From Sphingobacterium thalpophilum (GTDB lineage: Bacteria; Bacteroidota; Bacteroidia; Sphingobacteriales; Sphingobacteriaceae), in the NCBI RefSeq assembly GCF_901482695.1, contig NZ_LR590484.1:3472001-3536000 (forward strand): a stretch of DNA of 64,000 bases. The letters run 5' to 3'. The notes below the pieces were generated by a model. The model was not told the DNA's origin. It was given only the letters and a program-made list of their open reading frames with translations, and made no database searches. The translations under genes were made by a program, and so were the position numbers. How positions within the stretch are numbered: the first letter of the stretch is position 1; each line of letters starts with the position of its first letter. Positions 33,515 to 41,928 of the stretch are shown piece after piece.

Positions 33515-36499
33515 ATGAAAAACAAACTACTTGCGCAATGTGTAATGATGCCAGCCATGCTGCTGGTCACTTTTATTGCCGCAGCTCAGACGCGGGTATT
33601 GAAAGGTAAGGTTGTGGATGAGACCCAGAGCCCATTGACGGGGGCCACGGTCAAAGTCAAGGGAACGAGTACGGCCACCACAACGGATGCCGGAGGTACA
33701 TTTTCGTTGAACATTCCGAATGAGGCCAAATTCCTTGAGGTATCCTACATTGGCTATGCGCTCAAAGAGGTTCCCATCGTCGGAAACGACATGTCTATTG
33801 CGCTCGAACCGAGTACAGATCAAGGGTTGGAAGAAGTGGTGGTCATCGGTTATGGGACCGCACGAAAGAAAGATCTAACGGGGTCCATGGTGACGATCGG
33901 TGCAAAAAACTTCAACAAAGGGATTATGACGAGTCCCGACCAGTTGATCCAAGGAAAAACACCAGGGGTCATGGTAATCAACAATACAGGACAACCTGGC
34001 GGATCGACAACTGTTCGTATCCGTGGAAATTCGTCCATTCGGGCAAGTAATAACCCGTTGTTTGTGCTCGACGGGGTGCCGATGTCGGGCAATTCTCCTC
34101 TACCTGAGGGTAGGGGCGGTTTCTCCTCCGACAGAGGTAATCCGTTAACTTATTTGAACCCTGGAGATATTGCGAGCATGGACATCCTCAAAGATGCATC
34201 GGCTACGGCGATCTATGGATCTCGTGGAGCAAATGGTGTGGTGATTATCACAACTAAAAAAGGAAAGGTGGGATCACCAGAAGTATCTGTTGGTGCCTCT
34301 GCTGGTGTATCTACGATGCGCGAGTATCCGGACGTGCTGAATGCTTCACGATTCAGGGAAGCGCTGAGATATTATACACCAGATGAGGTCGACGATGCGG
34401 ACTTTGGTGGTAATGAAGATGCTTTCAAGGCGATTACTAGAAAAGCGATCACACAAAATTATTATGCTGATGTAGCGGGCGGGACAGAGCATGGTAAGTA
34501 CCGTTTATCGGGCGGATATCTTAACCAAAATGGTATTATTCGGGGCTCACAGCTCAAAAAATATACGGCCAACTTCAGCGGTAACTTTCGCTTTTTGGAA
34601 AACAAGCGGTTAGGACTTGATTTCGGACTTTTCCTGACGCAAATGGATAATAAGTATGCGCCAATCAACGCAATGGTCGGTTCGGAAGGAAACGTTATAT
34701 CACAGGCGCTGCAATGGAATCCGACACGCCCGTTACGGGATGCACAAGGTAACCTAACCTTTGTCAGCACAACTACCCGGAATCCGCTGACAAGCATAGA
34801 TGCATTTAAAGACTTAGCAACGACCAACACCTTGGTTGTCAATCTTGCGCCATACTATAAAATTACCGATGATCTGGAGTATCGTTTTATCTATAGTGCG
34901 ATGCGGCAAACCGGTAACCGCCAAGGAATGTATAGAGCTGGTCTTATTGATCCCTCAAAAAACAACGATGAGGAAGCCTTTATTTCCAATAATGGCGAGA
35001 CAAATCTGCAGATGACCCACATGCTTTCTTACAACAAGCAGATTAATGATGACTGGAGCGTAAACGCTGTCGCTGGTTACGAATATCTGGATTACAATTT
35101 TAACAACAATATTTCCTTTGGCAAGGGATTCAGTTATATGGGACTAGATTATTTCGATTATATCCAATATTCTCCGGTTGCGACCCGGGAAATAGCTTCC
35201 TATCGGAGCCCGACCAACCAGCTGCAGTCGCTTTTCTTACGGGGTGGATTTAACTATCTCAACCGTTATCTAGTCACAGCGACGATAAGACGGGATGGTT
35301 CGACCAAATTCGGATCGAATAATAAGTATGCAATGTTTCCATCTCTTGCGGTTGCATGGAATGTTGCTGAAGAAGATTTCTTGAAATCGAGCGGTATATT
35401 TGACCAGCTTAAAGTTAGATTGGGATGGGGTAAAACAGGTAATCAGGAGTTTCCATCTGGGGCATCGCTGAATAGATTGGTATTTGGTAATCAAAGCATC
35501 AGTCAGGCGAACTATGGTAACCCGGACCTGAAATGGGAGACGTCCACGACATTGAACGCGGGGATTGATTTTGGCATCTGGGGCAACCGCCTATATGGTT
35601 CTATTGATTATTTCAATAAGAAAACCACGGATGCCCTTTTTGAGCAAACACTCGCACAGCCAGCACCTGCAGGAAGAATTTGGGTGAATCTAGACGGCGA
35701 AATTGTCAATAAAGGAGTTGAAATAGCATTGACAGGTACAATCATCAAAAACGATAACTGGACCTGGGATCTGACCGGTAATGCCACCTTCCTGAAAAAT
35801 AGTGTAAGTGGTTTAGTTGGCTATTACGAAACAGGGGCGCTACGGGGCCAGGGATTTTCTGGAGTACTTGGGCAGCGCATGGTGAACGGGCAGCCCTTGA
35901 ATGTGTGGTATTTGGCAGATTATCAGGGTATTGATCCTCAAACAGGAATGAGCATGTATCGCGGACTGGATGGAAGTATAAGCAGCAAGAACGATCCGGC
36001 TGTCAACAAGTTCTATATGAACAGCCCAAATCCTAAAACTTTGTTGGGTATTTCGACAAATGTGAATTATAAAAAATTCTCCTTGGCTGCCAACATGAAC
36101 GGTGCACTCGGGCATTACCTATTTAACAATACTGCTGCCACAGGGCTTGGGTTGACCAATTTATCGTCAAGGAATATCGGATCAGCATTTTTTGATACCT
36201 CCGTTAAAGAGTCTACATCTAATTCTGCAGCGCCTTCTTCACGTTTCTTAGAGAAGGGAGACTATTTGAAACTGGCCAATTTGACACTAAGTTATCGTGT
36301 CGGTGATTTAGGTAAGACATTCAAGAATCTAAATGTGTCACTGACAGGACAGAACTTATTTATTATTACGAAGTACACTGGATTTGATCCGGAAGTTAAC
36401 ACAGATGGGTCGACCAATGGTATTCCTTCGTTGGGTATCGAGTATCTACCATACCCACCCGCGAGAAATATTCTATTGGGGGTTAACTTCTCACTTTAA
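33515..36499 (+). CDS. SusC-family TonB-dependent receptor, substrate unknown
   Basis: A 994-residue outer-membrane transporter lacking an STN domain. Signal peptide (MMPAMLLVTFIAAAQ), carboxypeptidase-D-like domain at about 28-105 (LKGKVVDETQSPLTGATVKVKG), plug with EEVVVIGYGTARKKDLTGSM and ATAIYGSRGANGVVIITTKKG, barrel ending LLGVNFSL. It forms a pair with the SusD nine bases downstream. The missing STN domain and the divergent HTCS suggest two-component control. No carbohydrate enzymes follow, so the imported substrate cannot be deduced. Confidence 0.95.
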   Translation: MKNKLLAQCVMMPAMLLVTFIAAAQTRVLKGKVVDETQSPLTGATVKVKGTSTATTTDAGGTFSLNIPNEAKFLEVSYIGYALKEVPIVGNDMSIALEPSTDQGLEEVVVIGYGTARKKDLTGSMVTIGAKNFNKGIMTSPDQLIQGKTPGVMVINNTGQPGGSTTVRIRGNSSIRASNNPLFVLDGVPMSGNSPLPEGRGGFSSDRGNPLTYLNPGDIASMDILKDASATAIYGSRGANGVVIITTKKGKVGSPEVSVGASAGVSTMREYPDVLNASRFREALRYYTPDEVDDADFGGNEDAFKAITRKAITQNYYADVAGGTEHGKYRLSGGYLNQNGIIRGSQLKKYTANFSGNFRFLENKRLGLDFGLFLTQMDNKYAPINAMVGSEGNVISQALQWNPTRPLRDAQGNLTFVSTTTRNPLTSIDAFKDLATTNTLVVNLAPYYKITDDLEYRFIYSAMRQTGNRQGMYRAGLIDPSKNNDEEAFISNNGETNLQMTHMLSYNKQINDDWSVNAVAGYEYLDYNFNNNISFGKGFSYMGLDYFDYIQYSPVATREIASYRSPTNQLQSLFLRGGFNYLNRYLVTATIRRDGSTKFGSNNKYAMFPSLAVAWNVAEEDFLKSSGIFDQLKVRLGWGKTGNQEFPSGASLNRLVFGNQSISQANYGNPDLKWETSTTLNAGIDFGIWGNRLYGSIDYFNKKTTDALFEQTLAQPAPAGRIWVNLDGEIVNKGVEIALTGTIIKNDNWTWDLTGNATFLKNSVSGLVGYYETGALRGQGFSGVLGQRMVNGQPLNVWYLADYQGIDPQTGMSMYRGLDGSISSKNDPAVNKFYMNSPNPKTLLGISTNVNYKKFSLAANMNGALGHYLFNNTAATGLGLTNLSSRNIGSAFFDTSVKESTSNSAAPSSRFLEKGDYLKLANLTLSYRVGDLGKTFKNLNVSLTGQNLFIITKYTGFDPEVNTDGSTNGIPSLGIEYLPYPPARNILLGVNFSL

Positions 36500-36507
36500 T
36501 AATCGTA

Positions 36508-38103
36508 ATGTCATTGGATAACAAAATTATGAGACAGATGAAATTAAGAACGTTATTATATATCGGAATGATTGGTTCAGTTGCCACAAGTATTTTATCT
36601 TGTACCAAACTGAAGGAAGAATTTAAAGGTGAATTGGAAGAGGGTACTTCTAATGTTGAACCTGGGGGGCTGCTGACAACAGCCTACATTTCATTAAATA
36701 CGCCCTATCAACAGGAGCAGCGCTGGGTTATGCAGGAAATATCGACGGACGCGGCGATGGCACCTACGCGCGGAGGGGACTGGGACGACAATGGCATGCA
36801 CAGGGCCATCCATCTGCATACCTGGAATGCAGATAACGCCTACATGAACAATACTTTTGTCAGCCTGGGAACTGCTATATATAATGCCAGCAACGTGCTG
36901 CGCTATAAGCCCAACGCCCAACAAGCAGCGGAGGCTAAATTTATTCGTGCTTTGGCGATGTTTGATCTTCTTGACCTCTATGGAGTTGTTCCGATTCGAG
37001 AAGGTGAAGCCTTGGAGGATTTTAGGATTTCGCCCGAGGTATTACAACCTCAAGCGGCTATTGACTATATGGTCAAAGATCTCAATGAGATCTTGGCTAG
37101 CCTACCTGCAAGCGGTGCTGCATATGTCGCTAATAGAAATGCGGCGAGAACCTTGCTGATGAAAATTTACCTCAATAAGGGTGCATTTATAAATAGACAG
37201 TCGCCCAGTTTTGCAGCAGAAGATATGAATAAAGTGATCGCTCTGGCAAAGGAAATCACTGCTACAGGACAATATACTGTGTCGGCAAAAGGTAAATATT
37301 TTGATAACTTTGCCCCAGACAATGATGTGAAATCGACCGAGAACATTTTCACATTGTTCAATAAGAATGGTGAGAGAGGGGGTAATGTGGACCGTACCTG
37401 GAATACTATTGCTCATTATAACATGAATCCCGGCGGTTGGAACGGCTGGTGCACTTTATCGGATTATTACGACAAGTTCAGCGCTTCAGATGAGCGTAGA
37501 GGCATATATTACGAATATGCTGCTGATACGACCTCAAACAGGAAAAAAGCATTTAAGCGTCAGAATGTAGGATTTTTTGCCGGTCAACAATATAACTGGA
37601 GCACAAATAAACCCTTGATGGCGCGTAACCCCTCTAGTGCACCATTGTCTTTTACACGCGAAGTGACGATCCGCACCTCGGGTGCGACCTTGGAAACCGC
37701 AGGTATTCGCCCAATGAAATACGCATTTGATTACGCTGTCTCGGGCCAACGCAACAACGATTGGGTGGTTTTCCGTTACTCCGATGTATTGCTTATGCAG
37801 GCGGAAGCGATATTGCGTGGCGGTACGGGTACGGCGGTAGATGCTTTGGCTTTGGTGAATAGTATCCGGGTCAATCGTAATGTCTCAGCACTCGCAGCAC
37901 TGACATTGGACAATTTACTGGATGAACGTGCACGGGAACTGTACTGGGAGGGCTGGCGTAGGCAGGATTTGATTCGCTTCGGCAAGTTTTTGCTGGCCTG
38001 GCAGGAAAAAGCTGCCGATCCGGATCCGCGAACACTCGTATATCCAATCCCTAGCCAACAAATAGCAGTTAATCCTAACCTGAAACAAAATCCGGGATAT
38101 TAA
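36508..38103 (+). CDS. SusD/RagB-family lipoprotein, substrate unknown
   Basis: A 531-residue surface lipoprotein. The lipobox SILSC gives a Cys at residue 32 from ATG 36508; starts at ATG 36529 or 36538 would give a more ordinary leader and are equally plausible. TPR-type helices appear (AEAKFIRALAMFDLLDLYGVVPIREGE, ARTLLMKIYLNKGAFI), together with the SusD C-terminal signature (YSDVLLMQAEAILRGG, VNSIRVNRN, ERARELYWEGWRRQDLIRFG, ending KQNPGY). It partners the SusC before it. A strong terminator follows, so the pair forms a complete two-gene unit. Confidence 0.94.
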   Translation: MSLDNKIMRQMKLRTLLYIGMIGSVATSILSCTKLKEEFKGELEEGTSNVEPGGLLTTAYISLNTPYQQEQRWVMQEISTDAAMAPTRGGDWDDNGMHRAIHLHTWNADNAYMNNTFVSLGTAIYNASNVLRYKPNAQQAAEAKFIRALAMFDLLDLYGVVPIREGEALEDFRISPEVLQPQAAIDYMVKDLNEILASLPASGAAYVANRNAARTLLMKIYLNKGAFINRQSPSFAAEDMNKVIALAKEITATGQYTVSAKGKYFDNFAPDNDVKSTENIFTLFNKNGERGGNVDRTWNTIAHYNMNPGGWNGWCTLSDYYDKFSASDERRGIYYEYAADTTSNRKKAFKRQNVGFFAGQQYNWSTNKPLMARNPSSAPLSFTREVTIRTSGATLETAGIRPMKYAFDYAVSGQRNNDWVVFRYSDVLLMQAEAILRGGTGTAVDALALVNSIRVNRNVSALAALTLDNLLDERARELYWEGWRRQDLIRFGKFLLAWQEKAADPDPRTLVYPIPSQQIAVNPNLKQNPGY

Positions 38104-38152
38104 TAATCCGTGGAAAACAGCCTGTCTCCATAACAGCAAAGGCAGGCTCATC

Positions 38153-38201
38153 AAGGCATTTAAACTACACAGATATAGTTGTAGTTTAAATGCCTTTTTT
38201 T
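38153..38201 (+). terminator. Strong intrinsic terminator after susCD
   Basis: Seventeen-base perfect arms (38153-38169 and 38180-38196, AAGGCATTTAAACTACA on the left) with a 10-base loop, then a run of T. A smaller GCCTG/CAGGC stem precedes it at 38120-38147. This ends the SusC/SusD unit and separates it from the lipoprotein at 38329. Confidence 0.85.
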
Positions 38202-38328
38202 GTGAGCGAGCTCGCAAAGCAAGACTACATCGAAAGCTTGAAATAGCATGGAAAAATGGCTATGCATTTATCTTTTGAAAACGATAAGAAAAACGGTAAC
38301 TTGATTTAAATATATTACTGATGAAATA

Positions 38329-40218
38329 ATGAAGGCAATAATTTTCAGACAGGTCTTTTTGATGCTTTTGCTAGCGGTTTTTTCTCAATGTCATGGTGGT
38401 AGCGGTAGGTCTATGCGCAGCGGAACAGTCCATAAGCAAACGGATACGATAGAAAGAACTCAGACGGTTACGGGAAGGTTCAAATCGGACTATCGAGTTG
38501 TGCAGCTCAGTGCAGCCATGACAAGATTGCTATTTGTGCTCAACAAAGGGGATATTTACGTTCCTGAAAATGGATTCTTTCTTCATCTGAGCGAAACCGA
38601 CGCTAAACGTCTCGGCACGGAAGATATTGTGTTAATTCCGCTTTTTGCAGACCGCGGAAATTTATTTTATAACTACGACCGGGACTTTACGTTTGAAATC
38701 GTTGCCGTGCCGGGAGTCAAAGACTGTTATTATACGAGAAATATCGCATTTTTCAATGCGCATAACAACGACAAAATCGAGACGGAAAATCGGCGTTACC
38801 CATCCAGTCTTTTTGAACGGTCTAGTCTGAAGGATACGGTAGAATGGACTGATTTTAGTGACTACCGTGATCTGACGGACATGCCGCGCTGGATCGACAA
38901 TCTCAACAATCAGAGACGGGTGACTGTGCACGCTGTGGGCTGTGCCGAAACGCCAGATGGAGGCTATACTATACATGATTATCGGTCAATGACAATAGCA
39001 GAACTTGCAAAAGAGCGCTTAAAGTATCTCAGCAATTCAATGGAACTGCTGTCGGTGCCCGCCGAAGACGCCACACGGGCACAATGGAAGACATGGCTGG
39101 ACAGTGTCCTTCATTTACACCCGCTACAACAATTACAGAGGGCGAAGGCGAAGATATGGTCCAAGACCTTTGCGGAACAGACAGAGGCCTTATTTGCACT
39201 GGATGAAACAAATCACAGACTGATCAGATTACATCCACAACCAGAGTATCGTAATTTTGAAGATCAGCAGCTTCTTGTCATAGATCCGGCCGATAGCAGT
39301 TTGCTGACAGCAACGATTGCATCTGCACAGCAGCCCAATGCAAGGGCCTTTAAGGATTTCATGGTAAAAGCAGGGGATTTGTTTACGATTAACGGCCAAT
39401 TTCAGTGGGGCCGTTATACGCCACAAATCGCTAAGGACGGGAGCCATTTTTACAAAGAGCTGGACGTAAAAAATCTCTTAGTGACAGCAAAAGATCTGAT
39501 TATGGATCATTCTTATATGATGGATGAGTACGGCTATATTCTCTATCATAAGGACAAAACCGTCCATTATGAATTGTTGTGTTTCAAAAGCAACACAGGG
39601 GAACTAGTCGTGCAAAAAAGTCTGAATAAATTGTTGGCCGAAGCGGGGATGACCACTGAAAAAATAGAATATCTACCTTTTGCATCGATGACTCGAACTT
39701 CCGGAAGCTTTCCCATTCTTCTTAAGCTAAACGGAACCATTTATCACCTGACCGTGAACGATAAACTGGCGGTGGACCAAACAGCAAAGATCAGCGACCA
39801 GCTACCTTGGCATCCAGGGTATTTGCAGTCGTTAGATCAGGCCTTTTATTATGATAAAATCGATAATGAATTAGTGTTCTTTTCGTGTAACCACCAAAGT
39901 TCCATACCGCCGATAAAACTTTCGGATCAGGTTTATGATCGGTACATTCTTGTTCCGGACGGCGACGATTTTCGCTTTTTCTACGAATATGGTGATGCTT
40001 TCACCCATGGAATAAAAACAATTTTGATCGATGGCATGAATTTTAAGCAGATCGGAGACCCTGTATTGCTGCATGCCTATGTCCAGTTGGAAAATGAATC
40101 GAGCGAAAACACACCCCGTAATTTGGTGGCGTCTAAAATCGGCAAGCACTGGCTTATCAGTTTTATGCTTGAACAGGAGCTGTTTGTTGTGCAAAAAGCT
40201 TTAAATGAGCGGCAATAA
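38329..40218 (+). CDS. Lipoprotein of unknown function (629 aa)
   Basis: I do not recognise the family. A lipoprotein signal is clear (LLLAVFSQC, Cys21) and there is no other membrane segment. The mature part is about 600 residues of mixed strand-rich sequence with repeated hydrophobic-charged strands (LLVIDPADSSLLTA, LICF-like and VHYELLCFKSNTGELVV), suggesting a beta-propeller or similar beta fold. It contains six Trp-containing short motifs, mostly in the middle region (RWIDNLNNQRR, TQWKTWLD-like, FQWGRYTP). It has its own unit between two strong terminators, so it is not clearly tied to the SusC/SusD pair. Confidence 0.8.
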   Translation: MKAIIFRQVFLMLLLAVFSQCHGGSGRSMRSGTVHKQTDTIERTQTVTGRFKSDYRVVQLSAAMTRLLFVLNKGDIYVPENGFFLHLSETDAKRLGTEDIVLIPLFADRGNLFYNYDRDFTFEIVAVPGVKDCYYTRNIAFFNAHNNDKIETENRRYPSSLFERSSLKDTVEWTDFSDYRDLTDMPRWIDNLNNQRRVTVHAVGCAETPDGGYTIHDYRSMTIAELAKERLKYLSNSMELLSVPAEDATRAQWKTWLDSVLHLHPLQQLQRAKAKIWSKTFAEQTEALFALDETNHRLIRLHPQPEYRNFEDQQLLVIDPADSSLLTATIASAQQPNARAFKDFMVKAGDLFTINGQFQWGRYTPQIAKDGSHFYKELDVKNLLVTAKDLIMDHSYMMDEYGYILYHKDKTVHYELLCFKSNTGELVVQKSLNKLLAEAGMTTEKIEYLPFASMTRTSGSFPILLKLNGTIYHLTVNDKLAVDQTAKISDQLPWHPGYLQSLDQAFYYDKIDNELVFFSCNHQSSIPPIKLSDQVYDRYILVPDGDDFRFFYEYGDAFTHGIKTILIDGMNFKQIGDPVLLHAYVQLENESSENTPRNLVASKIGKHWLISFMLEQELFVVQKALNERQ

Positions 40219-40223
40219 AAACA

Positions 40224-40259
40224 AAAGACCACTTAATTACGACAAATTAAGTGGTCTTT
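40224..40259. terminator. Bidirectional terminator between lipoprotein and tRNA-Pro
   Basis: Fifteen-base perfect arms (AAAGACCACTTAATT / AATTAAGTGGTCTTT) with a six-base loop. On the minus strand it is followed by TTTTGTTTTT, so it best serves the tRNA; on the plus strand it lies 5 bases past the lipoprotein stop. Confidence 0.82.
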
Positions 40260-40268
40260 GTAATTCCG

Positions 40269-40342
40269 TCGGGATGGCCGGATTTGAACCGACGACCTCC
40301 AGCACCCCATGCTGGCGCGATACCGGGCTACGCTACATCCCG
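40269..40342 (-). tRNA. tRNA-Pro (GGG anticodon)
   Basis: Read on the minus strand, a 7-base acceptor stem CGGGATG pairs with CATCCCG. The anticodon stem CCAGC/GCTGG encloses loop ATGGGGT, giving anticodon GGG. The T arm carries GGTTCGAATCC. Length is 74 bases including discriminator A. The CCA end is not encoded. It decodes CCC and CCU proline codons. Confidence 0.95.
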
Positions 40343-40462
40343 AGTTATTCCTCCAATACCAGATAGGATAGATCCTGCGTATCGAGATGTTTGGAATAAT
40401 TTTGGTAGCGCTAAAATAGTAATTATTGACAAAAAATAAAATCATTTTTTCCAAATATGGAG

Positions 40463-40496
40463 TGCAGCGCTATGCATGAGGGGACATGGCGCTGCA
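40463..40496 (-). terminator. Hairpin downstream of the beta-barrel gene
   Basis: Eight-base perfect arms (TGCAGCGC / GCGCTGCA), extended by four inner pairs including one G-T, lie 23 bases past the stop of the minus-strand gene at 40519. There is no good T-run. It is probably the 3' end structure of that mRNA. Confidence 0.4.
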
Positions 40497-40518
40497 AATT
40501 AGCTAATTACGGTAGCCA

Positions 40519-41082
40519 TTAAAATTTGTACCCCACCATGATTCCTACTGTTTTGTTCTTCGCGTCAAGCGTCTTGTCGATACTGGTAAATCCGTGGCTG
40601 TAGTATGCGTCGATGGTAAAGCGGCTGACATCTACCCCGATACCGGCCCTGCCATCAAATGAAAATTTCTTGTATTCGGTATTCGCACTGGATTTTACCG
40701 TTTTGATATCGTAGTTCACTTGCGGGCCGATCATACCGCGTAGGATAAAATCGTCCTTCTGCAGTACTGTGTATCCAACTTGTAGCGGAAGATTGATCTG
40801 GTAGAACTTGGGAGTCTTTAGAGTGCCTTCAAACGTGTATTCTTTTCGGAACAAACTCGCACCAATGCCCGGCTGAAAGAATAGACGGTCACCAATTCGA
40901 GCAAATCCGGCTATCGATACCCCTACCTTCCCGTTATTGTCCCTTACTGTTTTATTGCCGAAAGAAGTCATGTGGTAATTGCTCCCTACCTGAATGCCGT
41001 AAGTGATTTCTTGCGCCTGTGCAATACCTGCTGTCCCCAATAGTGTCAGTGCCACTAAAGTCGCATTTAATGTGTTTTTCAT
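40519..41082 (-). CDS. Small outer-membrane beta-barrel protein (PorT/OmpW-like fold)
   Basis: A 187-residue protein with a signal peptide (LNATLVALTLLGTAGIAQAQ). Alternating strands are typical of an 8-stranded barrel: ITYGIQVGSNYHMTSFG, LFFQPGIGASLFRKEY, PLQVGYTVLQK, AGIGVDVSRFTIDAYYSHGFTSI, ending NKTVGIMVGYKF with terminal Phe. ATG 41082 is preferred over the TTG two codons earlier. The fold assignment is firm. The function is unknown; similar proteins are abundant in Bacteroidota and range from structural porins to gliding/secretion accessory proteins. It is monocistronic. Confidence 0.82.
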   Translation of the reverse strand: MKNTLNATLVALTLLGTAGIAQAQEITYGIQVGSNYHMTSFGNKTVRDNNGKVGVSIAGFARIGDRLFFQPGIGASLFRKEYTFEGTLKTPKFYQINLPLQVGYTVLQKDDFILRGMIGPQVNYDIKTVKSSANTEYKKFSFDGRAGIGVDVSRFTIDAYYSHGFTSIDKTLDAKNKTVGIMVGYKF

Positions 41083-41394
41083 TGTCAATTGTGTTTTTTT
41101 GTTTTTTTAATGATAATGTCTTTTAGGTTATGACAATAGAAAATCAATATACCCTCAGAAAAAAAACATTTTCTATTTTCAGAACGACTACCTTTAATCC
41201 CGGGAGTACTTATGCACGTAAGAATTTGTATTTTCCAGGTAACCGCTATGGTCTGACAGTCTGTCGGTTGACTGAGATGTTGATGCGATCAAGCTGAATG
41301 CAGCAAAAAAAAATAAAAAATAAATAAGGGTAACTGTTGCTAAGGTTGTCTTACTTCTAAAGAAGATTGTGTAATCATATGGTAGATTTGGCAA
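41083..41394. promoter_or_regulatory. Divergent intergenic region with -7 box next to sigma start
   Basis: This 312-base gap separates the minus-strand barrel gene from the sigma gene. An exact TAnnTTTG (TAGATTTG, 41383-41390) ends four bases before the sigma ATG, so transcription from it would begin about at the ATG. The nearest TTG upstream is 13 bases away, shorter than usual, so the box may be chance. No gene is seen in the gap. Confidence 0.35.
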
Positions 41395-41928
41395 ATGTCG
41401 GATAATAAAGAGAAAAATTTCGAACAGCTTTTTCGGGCGCATTACAAAGAATTGCACCGGTATGCTTTCAGGTACTTGGGGGATAGTGAGGGTGCAGAGG
41501 AGGTCGTCCAGCAGGTGTTTTTGAGACTTTGGGAAAAGGACTGGGAGCACCAGGTTCATACCTCACTAAAGTCCTATTTGTATCGTGCTATTTATAACGA
41601 AAGTATGAATGTGTTAAAAAAAGAACAGCGTAAGCTTAAATATCAGTCTTATGAAATCCATCGGCAGGAACTGGAGCCGGCTGTGGACGAAAGCACCAAA
41701 GATCTTGATAAAAAGCTACAGCTGGCACTGGCGGGACTCCCAGAAAAGAGCCGGACGGTTTTCGAGCTCAGCCGATTCCAGGAAATGAAATACAAGGACA
41801 TCGCCGCTACTTTGGATCTTTCGATAAAAACAGTGGAAGGACATATGAGCAGGGCACTGCGTCATCTGCGTACCGAACTTATGGACTATCTGACATTGAT
41901 TATTTTTTACCTCATCTATAAGCTATGA
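41395..41928 (+). CDS. ECF RNA polymerase sigma-70 factor
   Basis: A 177-residue ECF sigma factor. Region 2 is at about 10-75 (QLFRAHYKELHRYAFRYLGDSEGAEEVVQQVFLRLWEK). Region 4 is at about 118-165 (LPEKSRTVFELSRFQEMKYKDIAATLDLSIKTVEGHMSRALRHLR), including the DNA-reading helix. There is no region 3. It directs RNA polymerase to promoters of its regulon when freed from its anti-sigma factor. The stop overlaps the FecR start by ATGA, so the pair is translationally coupled, which strongly identifies the FecR as its partner. A hydrophobic C-terminal end (YLTLIIFYLIYKL) is unusual for a cytosolic sigma factor. Confidence 0.94.
   Translation: MSDNKEKNFEQLFRAHYKELHRYAFRYLGDSEGAEEVVQQVFLRLWEKDWEHQVHTSLKSYLYRAIYNESMNVLKKEQRKLKYQSYEIHRQELEPAVDESTKDLDKKLQLALAGLPEKSRTVFELSRFQEMKYKDIAATLDLSIKTVEGHMSRALRHLRTELMDYLTLIIFYLIYKL

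Noticed and set aside
40233..40454. Short open frames on both strands around the tRNA
   Set aside because: They are readings of the tRNA-Pro gene and its terminator.
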